Shown: positions 26,394 to 37,137 of the stretch, piece by piece
How positions within the stretch are numbered: position 1 is the first letter of the stretch
Layout: each line of letters opens with the position of its first letter
Origin: Streptomyces sp. NRRL WC-3605
GTDB lineage: Bacteria; Actinomycetota; Actinomycetes; Streptomycetales; Streptomycetaceae
NCBI RefSeq assembly: GCF_001509795.1
Contig: NZ_LLZN01000113.1
Span: 1-64,000 of the forward strand
DNA length: 64,000 nucleotides
Direction: 5' to 3'
Notes under the pieces: generated by a model
The model's input: only the letters and a program-made list of their open reading frames with translations
Told to the model about the DNA's origin: nothing
Databases searched by the model: none
Translations under genes and position numbers: made by a program

Positions 26394-27065
26394 ATGCGCG
26401 TCAACCGGATCCTGCTCTCCACCTCCCTGGTCGTCGTCGCCCTGGTCGTCCAGGTCAGCGTCCTCGCCCGGCTCCATCTGCCCGGCGCCGTACCGGATCT
26501 GCTGCTCCTGACCGTCCTGGGCCTCGCCCTCGTCTACGGCCATGTCGGTGGCGCCCTCGTCGGCTTCGGCGCCGGTCTGCTCGCCGACCTCGCCCCACCC
26601 GCCGACCACGCCGCCGGCCGCTACGCGCTCGTCCTGTGCGTCATCGGCTATCTCGCCGGCCTGTTCAAACCGGACAACGGCAAGCTCAAGTCGGCCACCG
26701 GGCCCATGGTCGTCGTGGTCGTCGCCGCGGTCGGCACGACGCTGCTGTACGCGGGCGTCGGCGCGCTCGTCGGCGACACGACCGCCCGTCATGTCGGGCT
26801 CGGCAGCCTCCTGTTCACGGCGGCCCTGTACGACCTGCTGCTCGCGCCCTTCGTCGTCCCCGGGATCATGGCGCTCGCCCGGCGCGCGGAGAACGACCCG
26901 CTCGCCGAGACCAGCAGCCAGGCGAAGAAGTCCGACATCTCCTCCGGCTGGCTCTCCGGCGGCACCGGTCTGCGGATCGGAGGCCAGCGGGGCGGACTGA
27001 AGGTCAGGACGGTCCGGGCGCGCACGGCACGCGCCGGGCGCATCAAGGGGGTCAAGCGCCTGTGA
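26394..27065 (+). CDS. mreD: Rod-shape-determining membrane protein MreD
   Basis: The 223-residue protein has five or six membrane helices with the MreD pattern (PDLLLLTVLGLALVYG, GFGAGLLADLAPP). Beyond the last helix it carries a cytoplasmic basic tail of about 55 residues (KVRTVRARTARAGRIKGVK) that is longer than in most MreD proteins. The start ATG is 13 bases after the mreC stop, with GGAGCTGA before it, so it is co-transcribed with mreC. Confidence 0.9.
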   Translation: MRVNRILLSTSLVVVALVVQVSVLARLHLPGAVPDLLLLTVLGLALVYGHVGGALVGFGAGLLADLAPPADHAAGRYALVLCVIGYLAGLFKPDNGKLKSATGPMVVVVVAAVGTTLLYAGVGALVGDTTARHVGLGSLLFTAALYDLLLAPFVVPGIMALARRAENDPLAETSSQAKKSDISSGWLSGGTGLRIGGQRGGLKVRTVRARTARAGRIKGVKRL

Positions 27066-27247
27066 GGCCAGCGGAGTTCACCCGGACGGGTGAGCCGGGA
27101 GGGAACCCGGGCTCGCCGGTGGGACGTTCCACACTCGTACACGCACAGCCGTACGGACGATCCGCACAGACGTCCGTCCTCGTGTCCCATGTCCTGGGAC
27201 CGGCCCACGCCCACCGGCACACACACTGAGAGGGGGAGGCAGCCGCA

Positions 27248-29509
27248 GTGAGCAACATCCCCGAGACCGGCCGGACGCCCCGCGTCCAGATCCGGCTCGT
27301 CGTCATCCAGATCCTCGTCCTCTCCCTCCTGGGCACCCTCGGCGGACGCCTGTGGTACCTCCAGATCCGTGAGGGAGAGGCCTACGCCAAGGAGGCGTCG
27401 GGCAACCACGTCCAGCAGGTCGTCCAGCCCGCCGTCCGCGGCTCCATCCTGGACGCCCGCGGCGTGCCCCTCGCGGACAACGAGACCCGGCTCGTGGTCT
27501 CCGCCTCCCGCACCGACCTGCTGAAGATGCCGGACGACGGCAAGGCCGTCCTCACCAAGCTGGCCGGTGTGCTGGGCATGAAGCCCGCCGAGGTCATGGA
27601 GAAGGTCCGGCTCTGCGACGCCAAGACCCCCCAGCCCTGCTGGAACGGCTCGCCGTACCAGCCCATCCCCATCACCGACGAGGCCACCCCCAAGCAGGCC
27701 CTCCAGATCCGGGAGCGGGCCGAGGACTTCCCCGGCATCACCGCCGAGCCGCAGGCCCTGCGCCGGTACCCGGCCCCCGGCGGCGCCAACACCGCCCAGG
27801 TCCTCGGCTACCTCTCCCCGGTCACCGACCAGGAGCTCCAGCAGGCCCAGGACACCGAGTCGCCGTACCTGCGCTCCGACCAGGTCGGCCGGTCCGGCCT
27901 GGAGCGGCAGTACGACAAGGCGCTGCGCGGCAAGGCCGGCGTCACCCGCTACGAGGTCGACAACCTCGGCCGGGTCATCGGCGAGGCCGAGGCGGACCCG
28001 GCTCAGCCCGGTGCCAACCTCGTCACCAGCATCGACGCCCGCGTCCAGCGGGTCGCCGAGTACGAGCTGAACGAGGCGATGAAGGAAGCCCGCAAGGAGT
28101 GGGACCGCAACACGAACGAGCCGTACAAGGCGGACTCGGGCGCGGTCGTCGTCATGGAGGCCAAGACCGGCCGCATCGTCGCGATGGCCTCCAACCCGAC
28201 CTACGACCCCAACGCCTGGGTGGGCGGCATCTCCGCGAAGGACTACAAGCGGCTGACGGGCAAGTCCTCCAACTACCCGCTGCTCAACCGCGCGATCCAG
28301 GGCCAGTCCGCGCCCGGCTCGATCTTCAAGGTCATCCCGACCGCCGCCGCGGTCAACGCCGGCTACTCCTTCGACGGCCCCTACGAGTGCTCCAGCTCGT
28401 ACTCCATCGGCAACCAGGTCTTCAAGAACTTCGAGTCCCAGGGCTACGGCGGCATCAGCCTCGGCCGCGCCCTGGAGGTCTCCTGCGACACCGTCTTCTA
28501 CCGCCTGTCCCACGAGGAGTGGAAGCGCGACGGCGGCACCAAGCCCAAGAAGAACGCCAAGGACTGGTTCTACAAGACGGCCCACCAGTTCGGCCTCGGC
28601 GCCGAGACCGGCATCGACCTGCCCAACGAGGTCACCGGCCGCATCCCGGACCGCAAGTGGAAGCAGGACTACTGGAAGGCCAACAAGGACGCCTGGTGCA
28701 AGTACGGCAAGAAGGGCGGCTCCTACGTCGAGCAGATCGCGTACGAGAACTGCCTCGAAGGCAACCGGCTGCGCGCAGGTGACTCCGTCAACTACTCCAT
28801 CGGACAGGGCGACACGCTCGTCACCCCCATCCAGATGGCCACCATCTACGCGGCCATCTCCAACGGAGGCACGCTCTACGACCCGTCCGTCGGCAAGGCC
28901 GTCGTCAGCGCCGACGGGAAGAGCGTCGAGGAGATCGAGCCCAAGCCGCACGGCAAGCTGCCGATAAGCCGTCAGACGCTCGCCCGGATGGACGACGCCC
29001 TCGCCGGCGTCGCCACCCGCGGAACCGCCGCCTGGCGGTTCGCCGACGTCGGCTGGCCCCAGGACAAGATCCCGATGCACGCCAAGACCGGTACCGCCGA
29101 GGTCCACGGCAAGCAGACCACCTCGTGGTTCGCGACCTACACCAAGGACTACTCGGTCGTCATGACCATCTCCCAGGGTGGTACGGGTTCCGGCGCCTCC
29201 GGCCCGGCCGTACGCAACATCTACGACGCCCTGTACGGCGTCTCCGACGACGGCACCATCGACAAGAAGAACGCGCTGCTGCCCACCCCGCAGAAGAAGC
29301 TGCCGAAGGTCCGCACCGACGGCACCATCACCTCGCCGAAGGTCCCCAAGGACCCGGCGAAGGAGCAGCGCGCCACCCAGAAGAACGAGGCCGACCCGGA
29401 CCCGCAGCAGCTCGCCGGGACCGTGTCGACACAGTCCCCCGAGAACCGGGACACCCGGCGCCGCAGGCGCAGAAGCCGTAGGCGTGGAGGCCGGAGGATG
29501 CTCACATGA
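27248..29509 (+). CDS. mrdA: Penicillin-binding protein 2 (class B transpeptidase)
   Basis: The 753-residue enzyme cross-links peptidoglycan with RodA. It has an N-terminal membrane helix (about 20-40), a PBP dimerisation domain and the transpeptidase domain: SIFK at 358-361, SVN at 513-515 and KTG at 613-615. After the catalytic domain a tail of about 85 residues ends in an Arg cluster (RRRRRRSRRRGGRR), unusual for the family. The stop overlaps rodA by four bases (ATGA), so translation is coupled. In Streptomyces this cluster works in sporulation. Confidence 0.95.
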   Translation: MSNIPETGRTPRVQIRLVVIQILVLSLLGTLGGRLWYLQIREGEAYAKEASGNHVQQVVQPAVRGSILDARGVPLADNETRLVVSASRTDLLKMPDDGKAVLTKLAGVLGMKPAEVMEKVRLCDAKTPQPCWNGSPYQPIPITDEATPKQALQIRERAEDFPGITAEPQALRRYPAPGGANTAQVLGYLSPVTDQELQQAQDTESPYLRSDQVGRSGLERQYDKALRGKAGVTRYEVDNLGRVIGEAEADPAQPGANLVTSIDARVQRVAEYELNEAMKEARKEWDRNTNEPYKADSGAVVVMEAKTGRIVAMASNPTYDPNAWVGGISAKDYKRLTGKSSNYPLLNRAIQGQSAPGSIFKVIPTAAAVNAGYSFDGPYECSSSYSIGNQVFKNFESQGYGGISLGRALEVSCDTVFYRLSHEEWKRDGGTKPKKNAKDWFYKTAHQFGLGAETGIDLPNEVTGRIPDRKWKQDYWKANKDAWCKYGKKGGSYVEQIAYENCLEGNRLRAGDSVNYSIGQGDTLVTPIQMATIYAAISNGGTLYDPSVGKAVVSADGKSVEEIEPKPHGKLPISRQTLARMDDALAGVATRGTAAWRFADVGWPQDKIPMHAKTGTAEVHGKQTTSWFATYTKDYSVVMTISQGGTGSGASGPAVRNIYDALYGVSDDGTIDKKNALLPTPQKKLPKVRTDGTITSPKVPKDPAKEQRATQKNEADPDPQQLAGTVSTQSPENRDTRRRRRRSRRRGGRRMLT

Positions 29510-30705
29510 CCGGCGCCAACAGCTTCCAGGTCTCCGGGTACGGGCCGCAGCGGGCGGGCTTGTCCCGCCTGCTCGCCCGGGACTCCCTCGCCCGCCGGCT
29601 CGACTGGCCGATACTGCTGGCCGGTGTCGCCCTGTCGATGATCGGAGCCGTCCTCGTCTACTCGGCGACCCGCAACCGCACCGAGCTCAACCAGGGCGAC
29701 CCGTACTACTTCCTGATCCGGCACGTGCTGAACACCGGGATCGGGCTGGCCCTCATGGTCGGGACCGTGTGGCTGGGCCACCGCGCCCTGCGCACGGCCG
29801 TGCCCATCCTCTACGGCCTGTCCGTGTTCCTGATCCTGCTGGTGCTCACCCCGCTCGGCTCGACGATCAACGGCGCCCACTCCTGGATCAAGCTCCCCGG
29901 CGGCTTCTCGCTCCAGCCCTCGGAGTTCGTCAAGGTCACGATCATCCTGGGCATGGCGATGCTGCTGGCCGCGCGCGTCGACGCGGGCGACAAGCAGTAC
30001 CCGGACCACCGGACGGTGGTGCAGGCCCTGGGCCTGGCCGCCGTGCCCATGCTGATCGTGATGCTCATGCCCGACCTCGGCTCCGTCATGGTCATGGTGG
30101 TGATCGTGCTCGGGGTGCTCCTGGCCTCCGGCGCCTCCAACCGCTGGGTCTTCGGGCTGATCGGCGCGGGCACCGCGGGCGCCATCGCCGTATGGCAGCT
30201 CGGCGTCCTGGACGACTACCAGATCGCCCGCTTCGCGGCCTTCGCCAACCCCGAGCTCGACCCAGCCGGCGTCGGCTACAACACCAACCAGGCGCGTATC
30301 GCGATCGGTTCCGGCGGCCTGACCGGCTCGGGGCTGTTCCACGGCTCGCAGACCACCGGCCAGTTCGTCCCGGAGCAGCAGACCGACTTCGTCTTCACGG
30401 TGGCGGGGGAGGAGCTCGGCTTCGTCGGCGGCGGACTGATCATCCTGCTGCTCGGTGTCATCCTGTGGCGGGCCTGCCGAATCGCCCGCGAGACCACCGA
30501 GCTGTACGGGACGATCGTCGCGGCCGGCATCGTGGCCTGGCTCGCCTTCCAGGCGTTCGAGAACGTCGGGATGACCCTGGGGATCATGCCGGTGACCGGT
30601 CTGCCGCTGCCCTTCGTGTCCTACGGAGGATCGTCGATGTTCGCCGTCTGGGTGGCGGTGGGACTGCTCCAGTCCATCCGGGTGCAACGCCCGATGTCGG
30701 CCTGA
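29506..30705 (+). CDS. rodA: SEDS peptidoglycan polymerase RodA
   Basis: The 399-residue SEDS glycosyltransferase has ten predicted membrane helices. The conserved Trp-Asp region is seen as GAHSWIKLPGGFSLQPSEFVK, and the last loop as GLPLPFVSYGGSSM. It polymerises lipid II with its partner PBP2, whose gene overlaps it by four bases. The S. coelicolor homologue is called sfr. A hairpin follows the stop. Confidence 0.95.
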   Translation: MTGANSFQVSGYGPQRAGLSRLLARDSLARRLDWPILLAGVALSMIGAVLVYSATRNRTELNQGDPYYFLIRHVLNTGIGLALMVGTVWLGHRALRTAVPILYGLSVFLILLVLTPLGSTINGAHSWIKLPGGFSLQPSEFVKVTIILGMAMLLAARVDAGDKQYPDHRTVVQALGLAAVPMLIVMLMPDLGSVMVMVVIVLGVLLASGASNRWVFGLIGAGTAGAIAVWQLGVLDDYQIARFAAFANPELDPAGVGYNTNQARIAIGSGGLTGSGLFHGSQTTGQFVPEQQTDFVFTVAGEELGFVGGGLIILLLGVILWRACRIARETTELYGTIVAAGIVAWLAFQAFENVGMTLGIMPVTGLPLPFVSYGGSSMFAVWVAVGLLQSIRVQRPMSA

Positions 30706-30706
30706 G

Positions 30707-30725
30707 CCGCCCGTACGCCGGGCGG
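30707..30725 (+). terminator. Hairpin after rodA
   Basis: CCGCCCG (30707-30713) pairs with CGGGCGG (30719-30725) around a five-base loop directly after the rodA stop, followed by TT. Confidence 0.5.
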
Positions 30726-30766
30726 TTCGGGCCAGGCAGAACCTGTCGCCTTCCCCCGAGTCCGAT

Positions 30767-30772
30767 TACATT
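30767..30772 (+). promoter_or_regulatory. -10 hexamer of the CYTH-CHAD gene (leaderless type)
   Basis: TACATT ends six bases before the ATG at 30779; TGTCGC lies 17 bases further up as a possible -35. Confidence 0.5.
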
Positions 30773-30778
30773 CGGTTC

Positions 30779-32281
30779 ATGGCGGACACCAAGCGGGAGA
30801 TCGAGCGGAAGTACGAATCCGACGGCGGCGGCCTGCCCGACCTGACCGGTGTCGCCGGGGTCGCGGCCGTGATCGAGAAAGGTGTCGCACATCTCGACGC
30901 CACCTACTACGACACCACCGACGAGCGCCTCGCCGGAGCGTCGGTCACCCTCCGTCGCAGAACGGGCGGCTCCGACGCCGGCTGGCACCTGAAGTTCCCC
31001 GTGTCCCCCGGGGTCCGGGACGAGATCCAGGCCCCGCTCTCCGACACGCTCCCCGACGACCTCGCCGCCCTGGTCCGCTCCCGCGTCCGCCACGCCGAGC
31101 TGGTGCCGGTGATCCGGCTGCGCTCCGACCGCGACGCCCGTGACCTCGTGGACGCCGACGGGCGGGTCCTCGCCGAGCTCAGCGTGGACACCGTCCGGGC
31201 CGAGCGGCTCACCGGAGGGGGCGGCCGCACCGGGTGGACCGAGATCGAGGTCGAACTGGCCGACGACGGCGACCCGGCCCTGCTCGACCGGGTCGAGAAA
31301 CGGCTGCGCAAGGCGGGAGTACGGCCGTCGGCGTCACCGTCGAAGCTCGCCCGCGCCCTCGCCGAGACCGCGCCGAAGCCGCTCGCCCCCGCGTCCGCGG
31401 AGCGGTCCCAGACCGCGGGCGACCACGTCCTCGCGTATCTGCGCACCCAGCGCGACACGATCGTCGCCCTCGACCCGGCCGTGCGCCAGGACGCCGAGGA
31501 CTCCGTGCACAGCATGCGCGTCGCCACCCGCCGCACCCGCAGCGCCTTCAAGTCCTTCGGCAAGGTCCTGGACCGGACCGTCACCGACCCGATCGCCGAC
31601 GAGCTGAAATGGCTGGCCGGCGAGCTCGGTGTGGACCGGGACCGCGAGGTCCTGGACGAACGCCTCTCCGCCGCCCTCGCCGAGGTGCCCACCACCCTGG
31701 TCGCCGGGCCCGTCGCCGAGCGGCTGAGCACCTGGGCCGGGGACCGGCCGGGCGGCGCGAGCGCCCGCCTCATCGGCATCCTCGACTCCCGCCGCTATCT
31801 GGCGCTGCTCGACGCCCTCGACGACGTCCTCGCCGATCCGCCGCTGCTGAAGGCGGCCGGGAAGAAGCCGGGCAAGGTGCTCGCCAAGGCCGTACGCAAG
31901 GACTTCGGCAAGGTGGCCGCGCTCGTGCGGCAGGCACTGGAGCTGGAGCCCGGCACCGAGCGCGACGTCGCCATCCACGAGGCGCGGAAGAAGACCAAGC
32001 GCACCCGGTACGCGGCGGAGGCGGCCCTACCGGCCCTCGGCGGCCCGGCCAAGGACCTCGTGAAGTCCATGAAGGCCCTGCAGAACCTGCTGGGCGAGCA
32101 CCAGGACAGCGTCATGGCCCGCCGGACCCTGCGCGAGCTGGCCGCGCTCGCGCACGCCGCGGGCCACAGCGCCTTCACCTTCGGGCTGCTGTACGGGCGG
32201 GAGGAGGGACGGGCGGCCGTCGTGGAGGCCGAGCTGCCCGCGATCTGGGCCGGAACGGAGGGCCGGGCGGACGCCCTGTGA
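30779..32281 (+). CDS. CYTH and CHAD domain protein
   Basis: The 500-residue cytoplasmic protein has an N-terminal CYTH domain (about 3-200) with the ExExK signature in EIERKYE and the LRRRTGG, WTEIEVEL strands of the triphosphate tunnel. The C-terminal CHAD domain (about 210-495) has conserved His residues in VHSMRVATRRTRSAFK and EARKKTKRTRYAAE. CYTH domains bind or hydrolyse triphosphates and CHAD domains bind polyphosphate, so the protein probably acts in polyphosphate metabolism. It lies alone between the wall cluster and the radical-SAM gene. Confidence 0.9.
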   Translation: MADTKREIERKYESDGGGLPDLTGVAGVAAVIEKGVAHLDATYYDTTDERLAGASVTLRRRTGGSDAGWHLKFPVSPGVRDEIQAPLSDTLPDDLAALVRSRVRHAELVPVIRLRSDRDARDLVDADGRVLAELSVDTVRAERLTGGGGRTGWTEIEVELADDGDPALLDRVEKRLRKAGVRPSASPSKLARALAETAPKPLAPASAERSQTAGDHVLAYLRTQRDTIVALDPAVRQDAEDSVHSMRVATRRTRSAFKSFGKVLDRTVTDPIADELKWLAGELGVDRDREVLDERLSAALAEVPTTLVAGPVAERLSTWAGDRPGGASARLIGILDSRRYLALLDALDDVLADPPLLKAAGKKPGKVLAKAVRKDFGKVAALVRQALELEPGTERDVAIHEARKKTKRTRYAAEAALPALGGPAKDLVKSMKALQNLLGEHQDSVMARRTLRELAALAHAAGHSAFTFGLLYGREEGRAAVVEAELPAIWAGTEGRADAL

Positions 32282-32343
32282 CCCTCGGGCCGTGCCGGGG
32301 GCGTCCGGGGCCGCGTTAGGCTAGATGGTCACCCCTGTCAGTT

Positions 32344-32382
32344 CAGCTGTCAGTCCAGTCCAGCTGTCAGTCCAGTCCAGCT
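32344..32382. repeat. 17-bp direct tandem repeat in a 5' leader
   Basis: The unit CAGCTGTCAGTCCAGTC occurs at 32344-32360 and exactly again at 32361-32377, followed by a partial third copy (CAGCT). It ends 17 bases before the start of the radical-SAM gene. Confidence 0.85.
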
Positions 32383-32398
32383 CACGAAGGTTCGCGAG

Positions 32399-34372
<1,974 letters not shown>

Positions 34373-34395
34373 CCCGCACACGCGTACGGCCCCAT

Positions 34396-34425
34396 CGAGC
34401 CCCCTTCCGGACGGGAGGGGGCTCG
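34396..34425 (+). terminator. Hairpin terminator after the radical SAM gene
   Basis: CGAGCCCCCTTC and its complement up to 34425 form a 12-base stem with one wobble and a six-base loop. Confidence 0.65.
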
Positions 34426-34524
34426 CGGCTGTTCCGGGGCGCTGAGCCGGCGTGGCGGAGCAGCGCGGCGGGCGAGGGCGTCAGCGGTCTGGATCTTCGG
34501 CGTGCGGGCTGTTTGGATGCGGGC

Positions 34525-34932
34525 GTGTCGAGTGTCCTGCCGTTCGTGATGTGTGCCCTCTTCGGGGCCTTGGTGGCCGCCGTGTATCTCAACGAGCGGC
34601 AGGGGCGGCTCGCCGCTCGGTTTCTCGACGGGCGGCGCATCGCGATTCCCTGCCGGATCAGTGCGGCGGGGTCCGAGCGGTGGGTGCGTGGGTCCTTCGT
34701 GATCGCGTCGGGGGTCTGGTCGTGGGAGCGGCATCCGTCGCACGTTGGCGGGCCGGGTCTGCCGTCCGATGCGCGGCTCGTGCGGGTGCGGAAGCCCGAC
34801 GGGCGGGAGCGGAACCGGCTTCATCACCGGGCGCTGGTGGTGGAGTGCGCTTCCGGTGAGGGGGAGTTCCGGTTGGCCCTGGTGCCGGGGCAGGTGGAGC
34901 ACGTCGTGATGGTGCTCGCTCCGGCCGGGTGA
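34525..34932 (+). CDS. Small membrane-anchored protein, unknown function
   Basis: The 135-residue protein begins at GTG 34525 with one membrane helix (SSVLPFVMCALFGALVAAVY), followed by a soluble domain with strand-rich pattern (IAIPCRISAAGSERWVRG). Its outline is similar to DUF2550 proteins but the family could not be confirmed. The upstream frame is open but reads as shadow of the radical SAM gene. Its last four codons lie inside a 32-base tandem duplication. Confidence 0.6.
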   Translation: MSSVLPFVMCALFGALVAAVYLNERQGRLAARFLDGRRIAIPCRISAAGSERWVRGSFVIASGVWSWERHPSHVGGPGLPSDARLVRVRKPDGRERNRLHHRALVVECASGEGEFRLALVPGQVEHVVMVLAPAG

Positions 34933-34984
34933 GGGGTCAGGCGGTTGTCGGTCCGGCCGGGTGAGGGGTCAGACGGTTGTCGGT
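34921..34984. repeat. 32-bp tandem duplication at a convergent gene junction
   Basis: The 32-base unit at 34921-34952 is repeated at 34953-34984 with one difference (G to A). It spans the stop codon of the plus-strand gene and the last codons of the minus-strand gene, so both gene ends exist twice. The second copy of the first stop and the first copy of the second stop are not used. Confidence 0.9.
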
Positions 34985-35541
34985 CCGGGGAAGCCCAGGG
35001 TGTTCAGGAGCGCTCTGAACAAGTCCTCGGCGAAAGGCTCTTGGGAGCGCAGTACCTTCTCGATGGTGGCGCGCTCGGCCGGGGGGTGGACGCCGGCGGC
35101 GGTGGCCCAGGTGAGGGCGCCCTCGGCGTCCTCGGGGACGGCCTCGTCGAGTTCGGCGCGCTTGCGGCGCACCGCCTCGTGGAACGCCGGGGTGTAGAGC
35201 CAGGTGATCGGGTCGTCCACGTCGTCGGGCTCCTCCACGAGCAGCCGGGCCACCGCGTCCAGGTTCAGCCACGCCTGCCAGCGGCGGCCCGTGGTGTCCA
35301 GCCCGGTCACGAGGGCCAGGTCGCTGTCGGAGACGTCCGCGACACAGGCGGGGGCGCCGGTCCGGTCGACGAGGGCCGGGAGCCGTTCCACGTTCCAGGT
35401 GCCCTGCCGGAGCTGCACCGTCCGCCAGCCGCCGGGCCGCCGCTCCTCCGGGCCGACGGCCTCCGCGGCGCCGTCGAACACCGGGATCTCCCGCAGCGGA
35501 CGGCTGCTGCGCGCGAAGACCAGATGCCCCGAAAATCCCAT
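34969..35541 (-). CDS. Conserved Streptomyces protein, unknown function
   Basis: The 190-residue soluble protein starts at ATG 35541 (MGFSGHLVFARS) with GGGGGA upstream on the minus strand. It has no membrane segment or known motif; composition is acidic with conserved-looking Trp residues (GGWRTVQLRQGTWNVERLP, RRWQAWLNLD). I recognise it only as a streptomycete hypothetical protein. A 48-residue longer frame to 35685 is rejected because it lacks a ribosome-binding site. Its C-terminus ends in the 32-base tandem duplication. Confidence 0.7.
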   Translation of the reverse strand: MGFSGHLVFARSSRPLREIPVFDGAAEAVGPEERRPGGWRTVQLRQGTWNVERLPALVDRTGAPACVADVSDSDLALVTGLDTTGRRWQAWLNLDAVARLLVEEPDDVDDPITWLYTPAFHEAVRRKRAELDEAVPEDAEGALTWATAAGVHPPAERATIEKVLRSQEPFAEDLFRALLNTLGFPGPTTV

Positions 35542-35683
35542 GGGTCCCCCTCCCACTCGTTGCGCGCACCCTACCGACCGGCACTGACAGCGCGGCCTCG
35601 CCTTCGCCTGAGTGGCGGCGCTCCGATCGCCGGGGTGATCGCCCCTCCCCAGCTTGGCCTCAGCCGTCGAGGAGGTGGGGCAC

Positions 35684-35982
35684 ATGCCGGCGAACCAGCC
35701 GCCCGCGGGTGGTCCTCAGTGGGGTCCGCGCGACAGTGGTCAGTCGCCCGGCGCGGGTGGCCGCCGCCGTCCGGACCGCCGCAGAAGAAGCGCCGTAGCC
35801 GGGGCTGCCTGTGGGCATGGGAGGCCGTCGACTCCGGTGGCACGCGGCTGGCCAACGGGACCGAGCTGGAGACGGCGGTCCAGCCGGGGCAGACCACCAA
35901 GGGTGAGACGCCGACCACCCTGAAGACCGCCCAGGGCGTCAAGCTCAACATCACCAGCTTCAACCGGACCCGCTCGTACTGA
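35684..35982 (+). pseudogene. Probable frameshifted remnant of a small membrane protein
   Basis: A start with MPANQPPAGGPQWGPRD lies in one frame from 35684; after about 35760 the sensible continuation (PPSGPPQKKRRSRG, then SGGTRLANGTELETAVQPG to the stop at 35982) is in the next frame. The C-terminal half resembles a secreted domain, but the membrane helix expected between the KKRR stretch and this domain is missing. A frameshift plus a deletion would explain it. It may instead be a short real gene or a sequencing error. Confidence 0.4.
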
Positions 35983-36039
35983 GGCAGATCTCTCCCTCGC
36001 GCGTGCATCCGTCCAGGCCGGCGCCGCGTCTACGCCGGT

Positions 36040-37089
36040 ATGGATCTGGAGAAAGCGCCGCCGCCGCGCGAGGAGCCCGAAGGGTGCCTGGTGGTCGCGA
36101 TCCGCATACCCGTGCGCATCGTCGTCCTGCTGCTGGTCGTGCCGGTGCGGATGGTGTGGGACGCGCTCGTCGTCGGCGGGCGCTTCCTGCGGGACGTCGT
36201 GCTGCGCCCGCTGGGGCGGGCCCTGTTCGTATGGCCGTTCGTCGCGCTGTGGCGGTACGTCCTCGCGCCCCTCGGCCGGGGGCTCGCCTGGCTGGGGAAC
36301 GCGCTGTTCGTCGTACCGCTCGTCTGGCTGTACCGGTACGTGCTCACTCCGCTCGGCCACGGGATCGCCGCCGGTCTGACGTGGCTCTACGCGCGCGTGC
36401 TCGCGCCGGTCGGCCGGGCCGTCATGTGGGTCCTGCGGGGGATCGGCGCGGTCCTCGCGGCGGCCGGACTCGGCGTCCTCGCGGCGCTCGGCTGGCTGGG
36501 GCGGTACCTCCTCGTCGTCCCCGCCATGTGGCTGTACACGTGGATCCTCGCACCCGTGGGACGCGCGATCGCCTGGACCGTGCGGATCGTCGCCACCGGC
36601 ATCGGGGCCGGCCTCTACTGGACGCTCCGGGTGCTGTTCGTGCTGCCCGCCGTGGGGCTGTACCGCTGGGTGCTGGCTCCCGTCGGGCGGGTCCTCGCCG
36701 TCATCGGCAGGGAGGTCGGGGAGGCCCTCGGGCACGCCTGGAGGGTCGCGGGACACATCTCGCGCGCCGTCGGGCGCTTCCTCGGGACCCTCTTGCGGTG
36801 GATCTTCGTGGAGCCGGTGCGCTGGGTGTACCGGACCGTGCTCACGCCGGTCGGACACGTCGTACGGGATCTCGTTCTGCAGCCCGCCGCCCAGGCCGCG
36901 CGTGCTGTCGGGCGGGCGACCCGGCAGGCCCTGGCGTCCGTCCGGGAGTCGGCCCGGCAGGCCCGCGCCGACGTGCGCCGGATGCTGTTCGGGGAGCCGA
37001 AGCAGCGCGAGATGGTGGACCGGCGGGAACCTCCGGCCCGCGAGACACGTACTCTTGGTAGCAGTACGACCGCTCTCACGAAGGACTGA
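36040..37089 (+). CDS. Membrane-associated protein with seven P-[LV]-G repeats, unknown function
   Basis: The 349-residue protein carries seven copies of a unit of about 30-40 residues whose core is [VI]-L-x-P-[LV]-G-[RH], usually preceded by an aromatic stretch such as W-L-Y-x-x. Examples are VLRPLGRAL, VLAPLGRGL, VLTPLGHGI, VLAPVGRAV, ILAPVGRAI, VLAPVGRVL and VLTPVGHVV. Hydrophobic stretches alternate with basic residues, which would suit amphipathic or re-entrant helices at a membrane. The C-terminal 80 residues are Arg/Ala-rich and helical. It is the gene just before DUF2344, and GAAGGA at its end may serve that gene. I do not recognise the family. Confidence 0.75.
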   Translation: MDLEKAPPPREEPEGCLVVAIRIPVRIVVLLLVVPVRMVWDALVVGGRFLRDVVLRPLGRALFVWPFVALWRYVLAPLGRGLAWLGNALFVVPLVWLYRYVLTPLGHGIAAGLTWLYARVLAPVGRAVMWVLRGIGAVLAAAGLGVLAALGWLGRYLLVVPAMWLYTWILAPVGRAIAWTVRIVATGIGAGLYWTLRVLFVLPAVGLYRWVLAPVGRVLAVIGREVGEALGHAWRVAGHISRAVGRFLGTLLRWIFVEPVRWVYRTVLTPVGHVVRDLVLQPAAQAARAVGRATRQALASVRESARQARADVRRMLFGEPKQREMVDRREPPARETRTLGSSTTALTKD

Positions 37090-37137
37090 ACGACACTGGG
37101 CAAGCGACAGCCCGAAGGCCCGCCGCCCGCACCCGCG

